From positions 50,360-63,134 of the forward strand of contig MU647089.1 in NCBI GenBank assembly GCA_026770585.1: a stretch of DNA of 12,775 nt, in the 5' to 3' direction. The translations under genes and the position numbers were made by a program. Source of the stretch: Baffinella frigidus. Its lineage: Eukaryota; Cryptophyceae; Cryptomonadales; Baffinellaceae. Shown here in pieces: positions 7,367 to 11,077 of the stretch. Below the pieces are notes generated by a model. It saw only the letters and a list, made by a program, of their open reading frames with translations, searched no databases and was not told the origin of the DNA. Each line of letters begins with the position of its first letter. Position 1 is the stretch's first letter.

Positions 7367-9076
7367 GGCAGGCACGCGCGCAAGATGATGTTCTCGGACG
7401 CTCCTGTCCTCGCGGCTCTTGGTCCTGCCCCCCTACCTCCTAAACCCTCCACGCACCTACCCCCTGCACCCTGGACCCTTAACCCTCCACTCCCATCCCA
7501 TCCTGTCGCCACCAACCTCCTCCATCCTCGCCTCCTGGAGCAGGAAGTGAAGCAGTGCTCTCTCCCTCTTTCTCTGCCTCTCTCTGTCTCTCTATGTCTC
7601 TCGCTGTCTCTCTCTGTCTCTCTCTGTCTCCCTTTGTCTCTGTCTCTCTGTCTTTGTCTCTCTGTCTCTCTCAGCACGCGGGAAGGGTCTCGCGGCTTGC
7701 TCTGCCTCGCACTGCACTGGAGGGTTGATTGTGGCACGGCGGCACGTTGGCAGCTAAAACCATCAACCCTACACCAGGACAACACTTCCCGATCGAGACG
7801 GCGGTCGGCGCCAACGGAATGGTCAGAACTCCTTCCCCCTCAACCCTGCACCCTACACCCTACACCCTACAACCTGCACCCTACACCCTACACCCTACAC
7901 CCTGCACCCTACACCCTGCACTCTACACCCTACACCCTACACCCTACACCCTACACCCTACACCCTGAACCTCACACCCCACACCCCACACCCCACACAG
8001 GCATGGTCAGCACCTCGCCACCCCTCTGCGGCGACACCCTCTCAGAGCTTGATTCTCCACGACCCCCACTGCGGGGATCTCATCCGGACGAGTATTCATA
8101 ATGAATACGATTTCGGGGATCTCCGATTCGATTTTGCTGCATCTTGAGGCTCTAAATGAAGTCTAGATAGACGACTGTCTTATTTATACCCCTTAAGATA
8201 CACCAAAATCGTATTCATTATGAATACTCGGTGGGATTAGATCAGTGGATCCCCACTGATCCCTCCTCCATCAAAGCCGAACCCGGAATCCATCCGAGTC
8301 TCACGATACTGAGTGTGGGTATCTAGGCTCTAAGGGCATTTAAGGACGCAAGGTTATGAGGACGGATTCGTGGAGCCTGTAGCGTTCACACTGAGGGGCG
8401 CAGGGACCCCCCACCAAAGCTCAGTCTGTCTAGGGGTGCTAGGAACACGCAAGGCAGTCACGACCGACCGTCTGGCTTCGGCGTCCGTTCACGAGCCTGA
8501 AACCACACGGTACCTGCGCTGAAGCGGGTCTGAAGAGGCAGCGGGGATCAGTGGACCCCCACTGATCCCTACAGGGGTACCTCGCTCATAAGAAACCGCC
8601 CCCCCCCCCTAGGACCACCATAGGGTCCTAGGCATAGGCCTACTGTAGGGTCCTAGGGGGGGGCGGTTTCTTATGAGCGAGGTACCCCTGTACTCCATCA
8701 AAGCCGATCCCGGAATCCATCCGAGTCTCACGATACTAAGGGGCGCAGGGAGCCCACGCCAAACCTCAAGCACACGGTACAGGGGTACCTCGCTCATAAG
8801 AAACCGCACCCCCCTAGGACCCTACAGAAGTGCTATGCCTAGGGCCCTACGGTGGTCCTAGTGGGGGCGCAGTTTCTTATGAGCGAGGTTCTCCTGTACC
8901 TGCGCTGAAGCGTGAGCCCCTGGCAGGTGTGGGTGAAGGCGAAGGAGGACGCGTTCACGGTGCTGGCAGTCAACGCCGTGGCCAACTCGAAGCATCTGGT
9001 GCGCGACGACATCGCCGTCATGGTCGCGCGCCTCGTGCAGTTCACGGCGGCCGGCATGGAGGGCAAGAGCGCCTAG
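2838..9076 (+). CDS. RRP40: RRP40 / EXOSC3, RNA exosome cap subunit, complete, 8 exons, 260 aa
   Basis: RRP40 is one of three S1/KH cap proteins on the exosome ring that guide RNA to the nuclease in nucleus and cytoplasm. Exons: 2838-2939, 3142-3272, 3448-3553, 3956-4024, 6317-6447, 7372-7421, 7778-7821, 8927-9076. Joined, they are one open frame of 260 residues (human 275, yeast 240). N-terminal domain, about 19-78, has IVMPGDHIADLSSLQ (20-34); the S1 domain, about 79-160, begins YLPSVGDVVIG; the hallmark FEGATKRNRP is 116-125; the KH domain, about 165-258, keeps the GxNG motif as GANG (207-210) followed by VWVKAK (212-217). The ATG follows an in-frame TAG at 2820-2822; the second ATG (2847) has a better context (G at -3). 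Introns are 202, 175, 402, 2292, 924, 356 and 1105 bp, all GT-AG with donors lacking a GTRAGT consensus. Frame, motif order and spacing argue for an intact gene. The exact joins are inferred. Confidence 0.95.
3142..3272 (+). CDS. RRP40: RRP40 exon 2 (residues 35-77 plus two bases of 78)
   Basis: Acceptor CAACCAG|GTT opens VGAGL, the family GPGL position. Ends ARVWVETNER, matching YWV(E/D)..KR of relatives. Donor AG|GTCGTC, phase 2, completes Arg78 with exon 3. Confidence 0.92.
3448..3553 (+). CDS. RRP40: RRP40 exon 3, S1 domain (residues 78-113)
   Basis: Acceptor TGCGCAG|G. Encodes YLPSVGDVVIGQVTARAGDE and onward to AVLGN. Donor AAC|GTCTCG, phase 0. The open frame continues past the donor, but only this join aligns to ...LS(Y/F)LSFEGATKRN. 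Confidence 0.93.
3592..3622 (+). repeat. GTGCG-type alternating purine-pyrimidine tract
   Basis: Short run of GTGCGCGTGCGTGCGTGTGC-like sequence in RRP40 intron 3. It is Z-DNA-prone in principle; no further role is visible. Confidence 0.6.
3730..3901. mobile_element. MITE family D, copy 1 (RRP40 intron 3)
   Basis: Inverted arms ACTCCTGGAAAGTTCGGTAG... at 3737-3760 and its complement at 3868-3891 are perfect over 24 bp. Outer ends TA|GGGAAAC and GTAACGAC|TA are weaker but align with family D copy 2. The centre is palindromic and rich in CCTAC/GTAGG words. No coding capacity. Confidence 0.85.
3956..4024 (+). CDS. RRP40: RRP40 exon 4 (residues 114-136)
   Basis: Acceptor GCTGCAG|CTG, donor ATG|GTTACC, phase 0 on both sides. 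Carries the near-invariant FEGATKRNRP, then the end of S1 (VGSSVYCM). Confidence 0.95.
4091..4108. repeat. Possible solo end of MITE family J
   Basis: TTCGACGATTTGACCGTG resembles the right ends of both J copies (CGATTTGACC in copy 1, TTCGACGATTTG in copy 2). No partner end is seen nearby, so this is a weak call. Confidence 0.35.
4216..4270. repeat. Perfect 24-bp-arm hairpin (RRP40 intron 4)
   Basis: Arms 4216-4239 and 4247-4270 are exact complements (starting AGTTTGTTGGTCGAG) around a 7-base loop TTCTATC. It may be a tiny foldback element or a transposon footprint. It would form a strong stem in the intron transcript. Confidence 0.9.
4275..4452. mobile_element. Inverted-repeat element, degenerate (RRP40 intron 4)
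   Basis: Arms 4275-4298 (GACGGTCGATGTCTTTTGCG...) and 4429-4452 are complementary over 24 bp with about four mismatches. It starts five bases after the 4216-4270 hairpin, so the two could belong together. No coding capacity, and no target duplication found. Confidence 0.6.
4553..4755. mobile_element. Inverted-repeat element with nested hairpin (RRP40 intron 4)
   Basis: CCACTCGAGGCTGGA at 4553-4567 and its exact complement at 4741-4755 are followed inward by a weaker match ending in TTTTAAA. Inside is a second perfect hairpin, TTGGTCACGTAGC (4623-4635) against 4644-4656. Also contains AATTACTACACA, a word shared with MITE family E. Confidence 0.65.
4773..4813 (+). repeat. Short telomere-like patch
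   Basis: About six degenerate heptamers (TTTAGAG, TTGAGGG, TGCAGGG, TGTAGGG, TTCAGCG) inside RRP40 intron 4, in the same orientation as the main arrays. Confidence 0.6.
4816..4965. mobile_element. MITE-like inverted-repeat element (RRP40 intron 4)
   Basis: Left arm from CAGTGCACTGCC (4816) through AGTCAACTCACC (4847-4858) matches, with interruptions, the complement of 4923-4965. The centre holds a GTACCC/GGGTAC hairpin. No coding capacity and no clear target duplication. Confidence 0.7.
4977..5130. mobile_element. Small element with 9-bp flanking direct repeat (Mutator-like size)
   Basis: CATGTGATT occurs at 4977-4985 and 5122-5130, enclosing inverted ends GGACCA..CAGAATCTGTCC at 4993-5013 and about 5098-5119. 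A 9-bp target duplication is typical of Mutator-like elements. Inside are three related words, GCTATCTTAGGC, GCTATTTTAGGC and GCTATCTTACGC. The left end has extra bases outside the inverted repeat, so the exact boundary is uncertain. Confidence 0.6.
5202..5355 (-). repeat. Dispersed repeat M, copy 1 (inverted relative to 7051-7207)
   Basis: The reverse complement of this segment aligns along its length to 7051-7207, sharing CCGCTAGCTGCC, GGGCCCTGGGTTCGTG, AGTCGGGGGG and CTCGTGCGTGTTTC with scattered substitutions. It is about 155 bp, in RRP40 intron 4. No coding similarity seen; function unknown. Confidence 0.88.
5375..5534. mobile_element. MITE family D, copy 2 (RRP40 intron 4)
   Basis: Nearly perfect 30-bp inverted ends starting GGGTAACGGCCTGG and flanked by TA on each side. 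The centre is a large imperfect palindrome around CCTAGGACCTCCTACCGTAG. The ends align with family D copy 1 at 3730-3901. Confidence 0.88.
5535..6197. other. Middle of RRP40 intron 4, no gene seen
   Basis: Holds a short hairpin GGACTCA/TGAGTCC (5598-5604, 5610-5616). A direct repeat GTCAACTTT(T)GCGAT occurs near 5575 and 5678, and the word CTCACGGTAGGT at 6012-6023 also occurs at 4541-4552. Open frames here have no family resemblance I recognise. Confidence 0.5.
6198..6292 (+). repeat. Dispersed repeat G, copy 1 (RRP40 intron 4)
   Basis: Begins TGTGGGTATCTAGGCTC and continues AAGGGCAT..AGGACGCAAGGTTATGAG to GTCGGCG near 6254, then TTCACTGAGG. Related copies are at 8314-8397 and 9109-9172. 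It has no inverted ends, and the copies do not share a reading frame. It ends 24 bp before RRP40 exon 5. Confidence 0.8.
6317..6447 (+). CDS. RRP40: RRP40 exon 5, S1-KH link (residues 137-179 plus two bases of 180)
   Basis: Acceptor GTGCAG|GTG. Encodes VTEAPLDAEPTLSC, equivalent to the family (D/P)MEPEL(S/T)C, then VFGELQGGSSVRIPL at the start of KH. Donor CTCGC|GTACGC, phase 2. Confidence 0.92.
6468..6641. mobile_element. MITE family J, copy 2 (RRP40 intron 5)
   Basis: Ends resemble copy 1 (1985-2107): GGCAAATCGACGATTTTCGA on the left and CGACGATTTGCC with CTGTGAGG on the right. The interior carries a 27-bp direct duplication (6511-6537 and 6555-6581) with palindromes CCATGG and CGCCGG-AAT-CCGGCG. 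It begins about 20 bp after the exon 5 donor. Confidence 0.75.
6689..6834. mobile_element. MITE family C (RRP40 intron 5)
   Basis: Arms of about 43 bp from CTCAGAAAAGGGATTTTTAA (6691) and the complement ending 6832, with two mismatches. An inner hairpin GTCAACTTAT/ATAAGTTGAC is present. It is AT-rich, unlike its surroundings. Similar 28-bp sequences flank it (6661-6688 and 6841-6868). Confidence 0.88.
6905..7042. mobile_element. MITE family E, copy 1 (RRP40 intron 5)
   Basis: TA-flanked element with ends TCCGGGGAAACCTATTTTTC and inverted arms of about 54 bp reaching AATTACTACACAG. AT-rich centre, no coding capacity. A second copy is at 11110-11248. TA flanks point to a Tc1/mariner-like source. 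Confidence 0.9.
7051..7260 (+). repeat. Dispersed repeat M, copy 2, with partial tandem repetition
   Basis: 7051-7207 matches the reverse complement of 5202-5355. Its last ~50 bp (GGGGGGCTCGT...GTTTCT...GGGGTT) recur in degenerate form to 7260. It lies in RRP40 intron 5, so the two M copies flank exon 5 in opposite orientation. Confidence 0.85.
7300..7366 (+). repeat. CT/GTCT microsatellite acting as intron 5 pyrimidine tract
   Basis: CTCTCTCTGTCT units followed by pure CT, ending five bases before the CTGGCAG acceptor of RRP40 exon 6. On the opposite strand it gives an Arg/Glu-rich artefact frame. Confidence 0.9.
7372..7421 (+). CDS. RRP40: RRP40 exon 6, KH helix (residues 180-196)
   Basis: A 50-bp exon with acceptor CTGGCAG|GCAC directly after a long CT tract. 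Encodes HARKMMFSDAPVLAAL, the R(K/R)LL...P(V/I)L..LG segment of relatives. Donor G|GTCCTG, phase 1. Confidence 0.88.
7430..7500 (-). repeat. Short degenerate C-strand telomere-like patch
   Basis: Units such as CCTAAACCCTCCAC, CCTGCACCCTGGACCC and TTAACCCTCC in RRP40 intron 6, in the orientation opposite to the main arrays. Confidence 0.5.
7556..7673 (+). repeat. Second CT/GTCT microsatellite with decoy acceptor (RRP40 intron 6)
   Basis: CTGTCTCT-type units resembling 7300-7366 end in CTCTCAG followed by CACGCGGGAAGG. That junction resembles the true exon 6 acceptor and start (GCAGGCACGCGCGCAAG). Using it would not keep the RRP40 alignment, so it is read as a decoy or duplicated fragment. Confidence 0.75.
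7778..7821 (+). CDS. RRP40: RRP40 exon 7, KH GxNG motif (residues 197-211)
   Basis: A 44-bp exon with acceptor CACCAG|GAC. Encodes GQHFPIETAVGANGM with the exosome-type GxNG loop. Donor ATG|GTCAGA, phase 0. Confidence 0.9.
7843..8000 (-). repeat. CCCTACA/CCCTGCA heptamer array (RRP40 intron 7)
   Basis: About 20 heptamers, mostly CCCTACA (TGTAGGG on the minus strand), ending in CACACCC units at 7970-8000. This is the reverse orientation to the big arrays and a different, more uniform variant. It starts about 20 bp after the exon 7 donor. Confidence 0.9.
8089..8230. mobile_element. MITE family F (RRP40 intron 7)
   Basis: Inverted ends CGAGTATTCATAATGAATAC (8089) continuing to GATTT and the exact complement ending 8230; 25-bp arms whose outer part is itself palindromic. 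AT-rich interior. Single copy here, with no clear target duplication. Confidence 0.85.
8240..8526 (+). repeat. Duplicated intron 7 segment, copy 1 (no A-family elements)
   Basis: Starts with the palindrome GATCAGTGGATCCCCACTGATC and runs through CATCCGAGTCTCACGATACT to CACACGGTACCTGCGCTGAAG. Copy 2 (8546-8912) matches it but lacks the G repeat and carries two extra MITEs at TA positions. Copy 1 therefore keeps the uninterrupted target sites. Confidence 0.88.
8314..8397 (+). repeat. Dispersed repeat G, copy 2
   Basis: TGTGGGTATCTAGGCTCTAA, then AAGGACGCAAGGTTATGAGG, ending CACACTGAGG. It sits between ACTGAG direct repeats (8308-8313, 8390-8395). The paralogous segment at about 8735 lacks it, going straight from CACGATACT to AAGGGGCG. 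Confidence 0.82.
8570..8692. mobile_element. MITE family A, copy A1
   Basis: TA-flanked foldback with 40-bp arms beginning CAGGGGTACCTCGCTCATAA and a CCTAGG-rich palindromic core. The matching site at about 8261-8264 in the uninterrupted copy reads CCCTCCTCC where a single TA would give CCCTACTCC, so it is empty apart from one substitution. No transposase. Confidence 0.93.
8778..8898. mobile_element. MITE family A, copy A2
   Basis: Same ends and core as A1, somewhat diverged at the right (TTCTCCTG). It interrupts CACACGG-TA-CCTGCGCTG; the empty version is intact at 8504-8526 with one TA. It lies 28 bp upstream of RRP40 exon 8. Confidence 0.93.
8927..9076 (+). CDS. RRP40: RRP40 exon 8, C-terminus and stop (residues 212-260)
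   Basis: Acceptor CTGGCAG|GTG. Starts VWVKAKEDAF, matching (I/V)WVKA after GxNG, then two KH helices, and ends EGKSA with TAG at 9074-9076. A MITE ends only 28 bp upstream (8898), so the branch site must lie in 8899-8924 or in the MITE; CTGA at 8905-8908 fits. Confidence 0.94.
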   Translation: MWVKAKEDAFTVLAVNAVANSKHLVRDDIAVMVARLVQFTAAGMEGKSA

Positions 9077-9108
9077 CCGCGCATGTAGCGCTGCATGTAG
9101 CAGGGCAC

Positions 9109-9172
9109 TGTGGGTATCTAGGCGCTACAGTAAGGGCATCCAAGGACGCAGAAGGTTATGAGGACGTCGGCG
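9109..9172 (+). repeat. Dispersed repeat G, copy 3 (just after the RRP40 stop)
   Basis: TGTGGGTATCTAGGCGCTAC, then AAGGGCATCCAAGGACGCA..GGTTATGAGGACGTCGGCG. Lies 33 bp beyond the stop, probably in the 3' UTR. Small insertions relative to copies 1 and 2. Confidence 0.8.
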
Positions 9173-9231
9173 TAGGCAAGGGCCTTCCCACCGCACCGAG
9201 GGCGAACCCCTGTGCTGGCGATTGCTCAGGC

Positions 9232-9328
9232 GCTACAAAGCAGGATTGCCCAGACGCCGCTGCAAAGCAGGATTGCCCAGACGCCGCTGCAAAACAGGAT
9301 TGCTCAGACGCCATTGCTCAGACGCTGC
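9232..9328 (+). repeat. 27-bp tandem repeat, three copies plus a partial
   Basis: Units GCTGCAAAGCAGGATTGCCC + AGACGCC at 9232-9258, 9259-9285 and 9286-9312, then a partial to 9328. The length is a multiple of three, so open frames give 9-residue repeats. There is no upstream gene in frame, since the RRP40 stop precedes it. Confidence 0.92.
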
Positions 9329-9359
9329 AACGAAGGAGGCGATGCCCCGAGGGCCTCGG

Positions 9360-9461
9360 GTGTGAGGACCGGGTCCGGGATGGGCCCGCCTCAGGGGAAA
9401 GGACTCACCCTTGGAGCCCTTTTCCCCTGAGGCGGGCCCATCCCGGACCCGGTCCTCACAC
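9360..9461. repeat. Element K1, perfect 41-bp-arm hairpin
   Basis: Arms 9360-9400 and 9421-9461 are exact complements (GTGTGAGGACCGGGTCCGGG ...) around a 20-base loop. The loop plus right arm recurs alone at 12244-12302. It may be a short mobile foldback or a transcript-processing hairpin downstream of RRP40. Confidence 0.93.
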
Positions 9462-9578
9462 TCGGGGGCAGTGTCTCGGTCAGACAGCAACGACGGCATC
9501 TACATGTAAAGCATATTTATTACAGAAGGGACCGCAGCATGTTGCTGGGACGGTAGACGTTGATGTTTTCGAAGAGGC

Positions 9579-9820
9579 TACAGGGGTACCTCGCTCATAA
9601 GAAACGCCCACCCCCCCAGGATCGCCACAGGGCCCTAGGCGTAGTCGGTACAGGGGTACCTCGCTCACAAGAAACCGCCCCCCCCTAGGACCCTACAGTA
9701 GGCCTATGCCTAGGGCCCTATGGTGGTCCTAGGGGGGGGGGCGGTTTCTTGTGAGCAAGGTACCCCTCTACTGTAGGGTCCTAGGGGCAGGCAGTTTCTT
9801 ATGGGCGAGGTACCCCTGTA
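9579..9820. mobile_element. MITE family A, copy A3, split by A4
   Basis: Left end TACAGGGGTACCTCGCTC at 9579 and right end GGTACCCCTGTA at 9809-9820 bracket A4 (9649-9770). Removing A4 leaves a normal ~120-bp family A element. Confidence 0.9.
9649..9770. mobile_element. MITE family A, copy A4, nested in A3
   Basis: Complete element with ends CAGGGGTACCTCGCTCACAA and GGTACCCCTC, and TA at both sides. The same A3 sequence without it is at 9821-9899, which reads through the site as GTCGTACTG. Confidence 0.93.
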
Positions 9821-9899
9821 GGATCGCCACAGGGCCCTAGGCGTAGTCGTACTGTAGGGTCCTAGGGGCAGGCAGTTTCTTATGGGCGAGGTACCCCTG
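9821..9899. mobile_element. Tandem duplicate of the right part of A3, uninterrupted
   Basis: Repeats GGATCGCCACAGGGCCCTAG and everything after it in A3 to the terminal CCCCTG, but without A4. This is the empty-site reference for A4; the only change at the junction is one G (GTCGGTA against GTCGTA). Confidence 0.9.
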
Positions 9900-9902
9900 C
9901 AG

Positions 9903-10064
9903 TGCGGCGCGGCAGACCAAGCGCGATCACAGGTGCATCCCAGGCATCACCTGCAAACCCACGACACACGCCACCATCCCTCAGGGAGACACTTCACGGT
10001 TTTGGACAGTATCGGAGAACACGCCTGTCGTATCAAGAGCGTTGAGAGTACATGCAGGCGCGAC
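9903..10064 (+). repeat. Duplicated unit H, copy 1 (uninterrupted)
   Basis: About 162 bp from TGCGGCGCGGCAGACC to CATGCAGGCGCGAC. It is open in one frame, with no family I recognise. Copy 2 has a one-base indel (CCTGCAAACC against CCTGCCAAACC), so a conserved protein is doubtful. What H is remains unknown. Confidence 0.88.
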
Positions 10065-10167
10065 CCTGTAGCCGAGGTCCGCTCATGACTTAAATCGACC
10101 TGTGAATCTAGTCACCTAGGCATGACCTCGCTCGGCACCCCTGCTCAGACACAGCCTCGGTGGGTGT

Positions 10168-10201
10168 ATATCCCTTCAGTTGCGAGGGGGTCGAAATTGA
10201 C
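10168..10201. repeat. Possible decayed left end of MITE family B
   Basis: TATCCCTTCAGTTGCGAGGG followed by GGTCGAAATTGAC resembles the left end of B1 (TATCCCTTAAGTG ... GGTCAAATTTGAC). No right end is seen before unit H copy 2 begins. Confidence 0.45.
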
Positions 10202-10285
10202 TGCGGCGCGGCAGACCGAGCGCGGTCACAGGTGCATTCCAGGCATCACCTGCCAAACCCACGACACACGCCACCATCCCTCAGG

Positions 10286-10383
10286 GTATGTTTTCCCCAT
10301 TCCTCTTAATCCTGTTATCTACTTTATAGGAAATATGTTTTCCCTGGTTTCCTCTTAATCCTCTTAACATATTCTTTTCTCAG
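10286..10383 (+). other. Intron-like 98-bp insertion in unit H copy 2
   Basis: Copy 1 reads CCCTCAGGGAGACACTTC. Copy 2 reads CCCTCAGG, then GTATGTTTTCC...TTCTTTTCTCAG, then AAGACACTTC. The extra piece has a GT donor, AT-rich body, CTTAAC branch-like site, pyrimidine tract and AG end. CTCAG is found at both junctions (10280-10284, 10379-10383). Internally a ~30-bp block is repeated (10287-10317, 10334-10367). It could be a gained introner-like intron, an intron lost from copy 1, or a non-spliced insertion. Confidence 0.75.
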
Positions 10384-10429
10384 AAGACACTTCACGGTTT
10401 TTGGAAAGTATCGGAGTACACGACTGCCC

Positions 10430-10534
10430 TATCCCTTAAGTGGCCAGCCGGTCAAATTTGACCGCCATGAGGTCCTAGGCAGGTCCTAGGGCCCTACCGT
10501 AGGGCGTATGAGCCTACTGGGCACTTCAGGGATA
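10430..10534. mobile_element. MITE family B, copy B1
   Basis: TA|TCCCTTAAGTG ... CACTTCAGGGA|TA, with inner palindrome GGTCAAATTTGACC and a core rich in GTCCTAGG and CCCTACCGTAGGGC. Unit H copy 1 has the empty site with one TA at 10031-10032 (GTATCAAGAGC). Confidence 0.92.
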
Positions 10535-10586
10535 TCAAGAGCGTTGAGGGAACATGCAGGCGCGACAGCACCCCGGAGTACATGCA

Positions 10587-10650
10587 CAGGGGTACCTCGC
10601 TCATAAGAAACCGCCCCCCCCCCCTAGGATCACCGTAGGGCCCTAGGCAT
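10587..10650. mobile_element. MITE family A, left-end fragment A5a
   Basis: Starts CAGGGGTACCTCGCTCATAA and breaks off in the core at CCTAGGCAT, where a second element joins without its outer end. Confidence 0.85.
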
Positions 10651-10759
10651 CGCTCATAAGAAACCGCACCCCCCTAGGACCCTACAGGAGGCCTATGCCC
10701 AGGGCCCTACGGTGATCCTAGGGGGGGGGGGGGGGTCTTATGAGCGAGGTACCCCTGTA
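10651..10759. mobile_element. MITE family A, A5b lacking its outer left end
   Basis: Begins inside the left arm (CGCTCATAAGAAACCGC), runs through core and right arm to CCCCTGTA. The right arm has a G-run and lost part of GCGGTTT. Together with A5a it looks like recombination between two copies. Confidence 0.85.
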
Positions 10760-10878
10760 CAGGGGTACCTCGCTCATAAGAAACAGCCCCCCCCTAGGAC
10801 CCTACAGTAGGGCTATGCCTAGGGCCCTATGGTGGTCCTAGGGAGGTGGGTGTTTCTTATGAGCGAGGTACCCCTGTA
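10758..10878. mobile_element. MITE family A, copy A6, abutting A5b
   Basis: Complete element, TACAGGGGTACC to GGTACCCCTGTA. It shares the TA at 10758-10759 with A5b, so two elements sit directly side by side. Confidence 0.92.
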
Positions 10879-10969
10879 GGCGCAACACCCCAGCAGGCTG
10901 GCGAGGTTCCGCGTCGACGAGCGCGTGCTCTCAGCCTGGTTGCTGTCAATCCTGCCAGGAGGCGCTGGA

Positions 10970-11073
10970 TACCCCTTAAGTGACCAACGGGTGAATAATC
11001 GCCCGTGGAAGCCCTAGGCAGGTCCTAGGGCCCTACGGTAGGGCGTATGACCCTACTGGTCACTTAAGGGATA
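10970..11073. mobile_element. MITE family B, copy B2
   Basis: TA-flanked; ends CCCCTTAAGTGACC and GGTCACTTAAGGGA. Core GTCCTAGGGCCCTACGGTAG is shared with B1 and B3; the flanking inner palindrome has changed (GGGTGAATAATCGCCCG). Confidence 0.9.
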
Positions 11074-11077
11074 GGGT

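Larger units (their letters stand above)
8546..8912 (+). repeat. Duplicated intron 7 segment, copy 2 (with MITEs A1 and A2)
   Basis: Same order of landmarks as 8240-8526, interrupted at 8570-8692 and 8778-8898 by family A MITEs. It ends 14 bp before the RRP40 exon 8 acceptor, so the duplication involves the 3' end of intron 7. Confidence 0.88.
10202..10566 (+). repeat. Duplicated unit H, copy 2 (interrupted twice)
   Basis: Without the segment at 10286-10383 and MITE B1, its length is 164 bp and it aligns end to end with copy 1 (162 bp). The two interruptions are independent. Confidence 0.88.

Noticed and set aside
8002-8020. GGCATGGTCAGCACC as a second copy of the exon 7 donor (GGAATGGTCAGAACT)
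   Set aside because: Suggestive, but only about 15 bp match and no exon sequence precedes it; too short to call a duplicated exon.
7385-8101. Long open frame (238 codons) on + and long Arg/Glu-rich frame on - at 7204-7785
   Set aside because: Both read through CT microsatellites and CCCTACA heptamers. Only short parts overlap real RRP40 exons 6 and 7; the frame through 7385 starts inside exon 6 and then continues into intron.
8570-8692. Bacterial-type terminator or tRNA-like hairpins
   Set aside because: The hairpins are multi-copy TA-flanked MITEs; no tRNA acceptor or anticodon arms were found anywhere in the window.
9232-9328. CRISPR-like repeat array
   Set aside because: Direct tandem 27-bp units without spacers, in eukaryotic nuclear DNA.
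8830-9600. 256-codon open frame on +
   Set aside because: Starts in a MITE and covers RRP40 exon 8 in a different frame, where the alignment to EXOSC3 fails; it then runs through the 27-bp repeat and hairpin K1.
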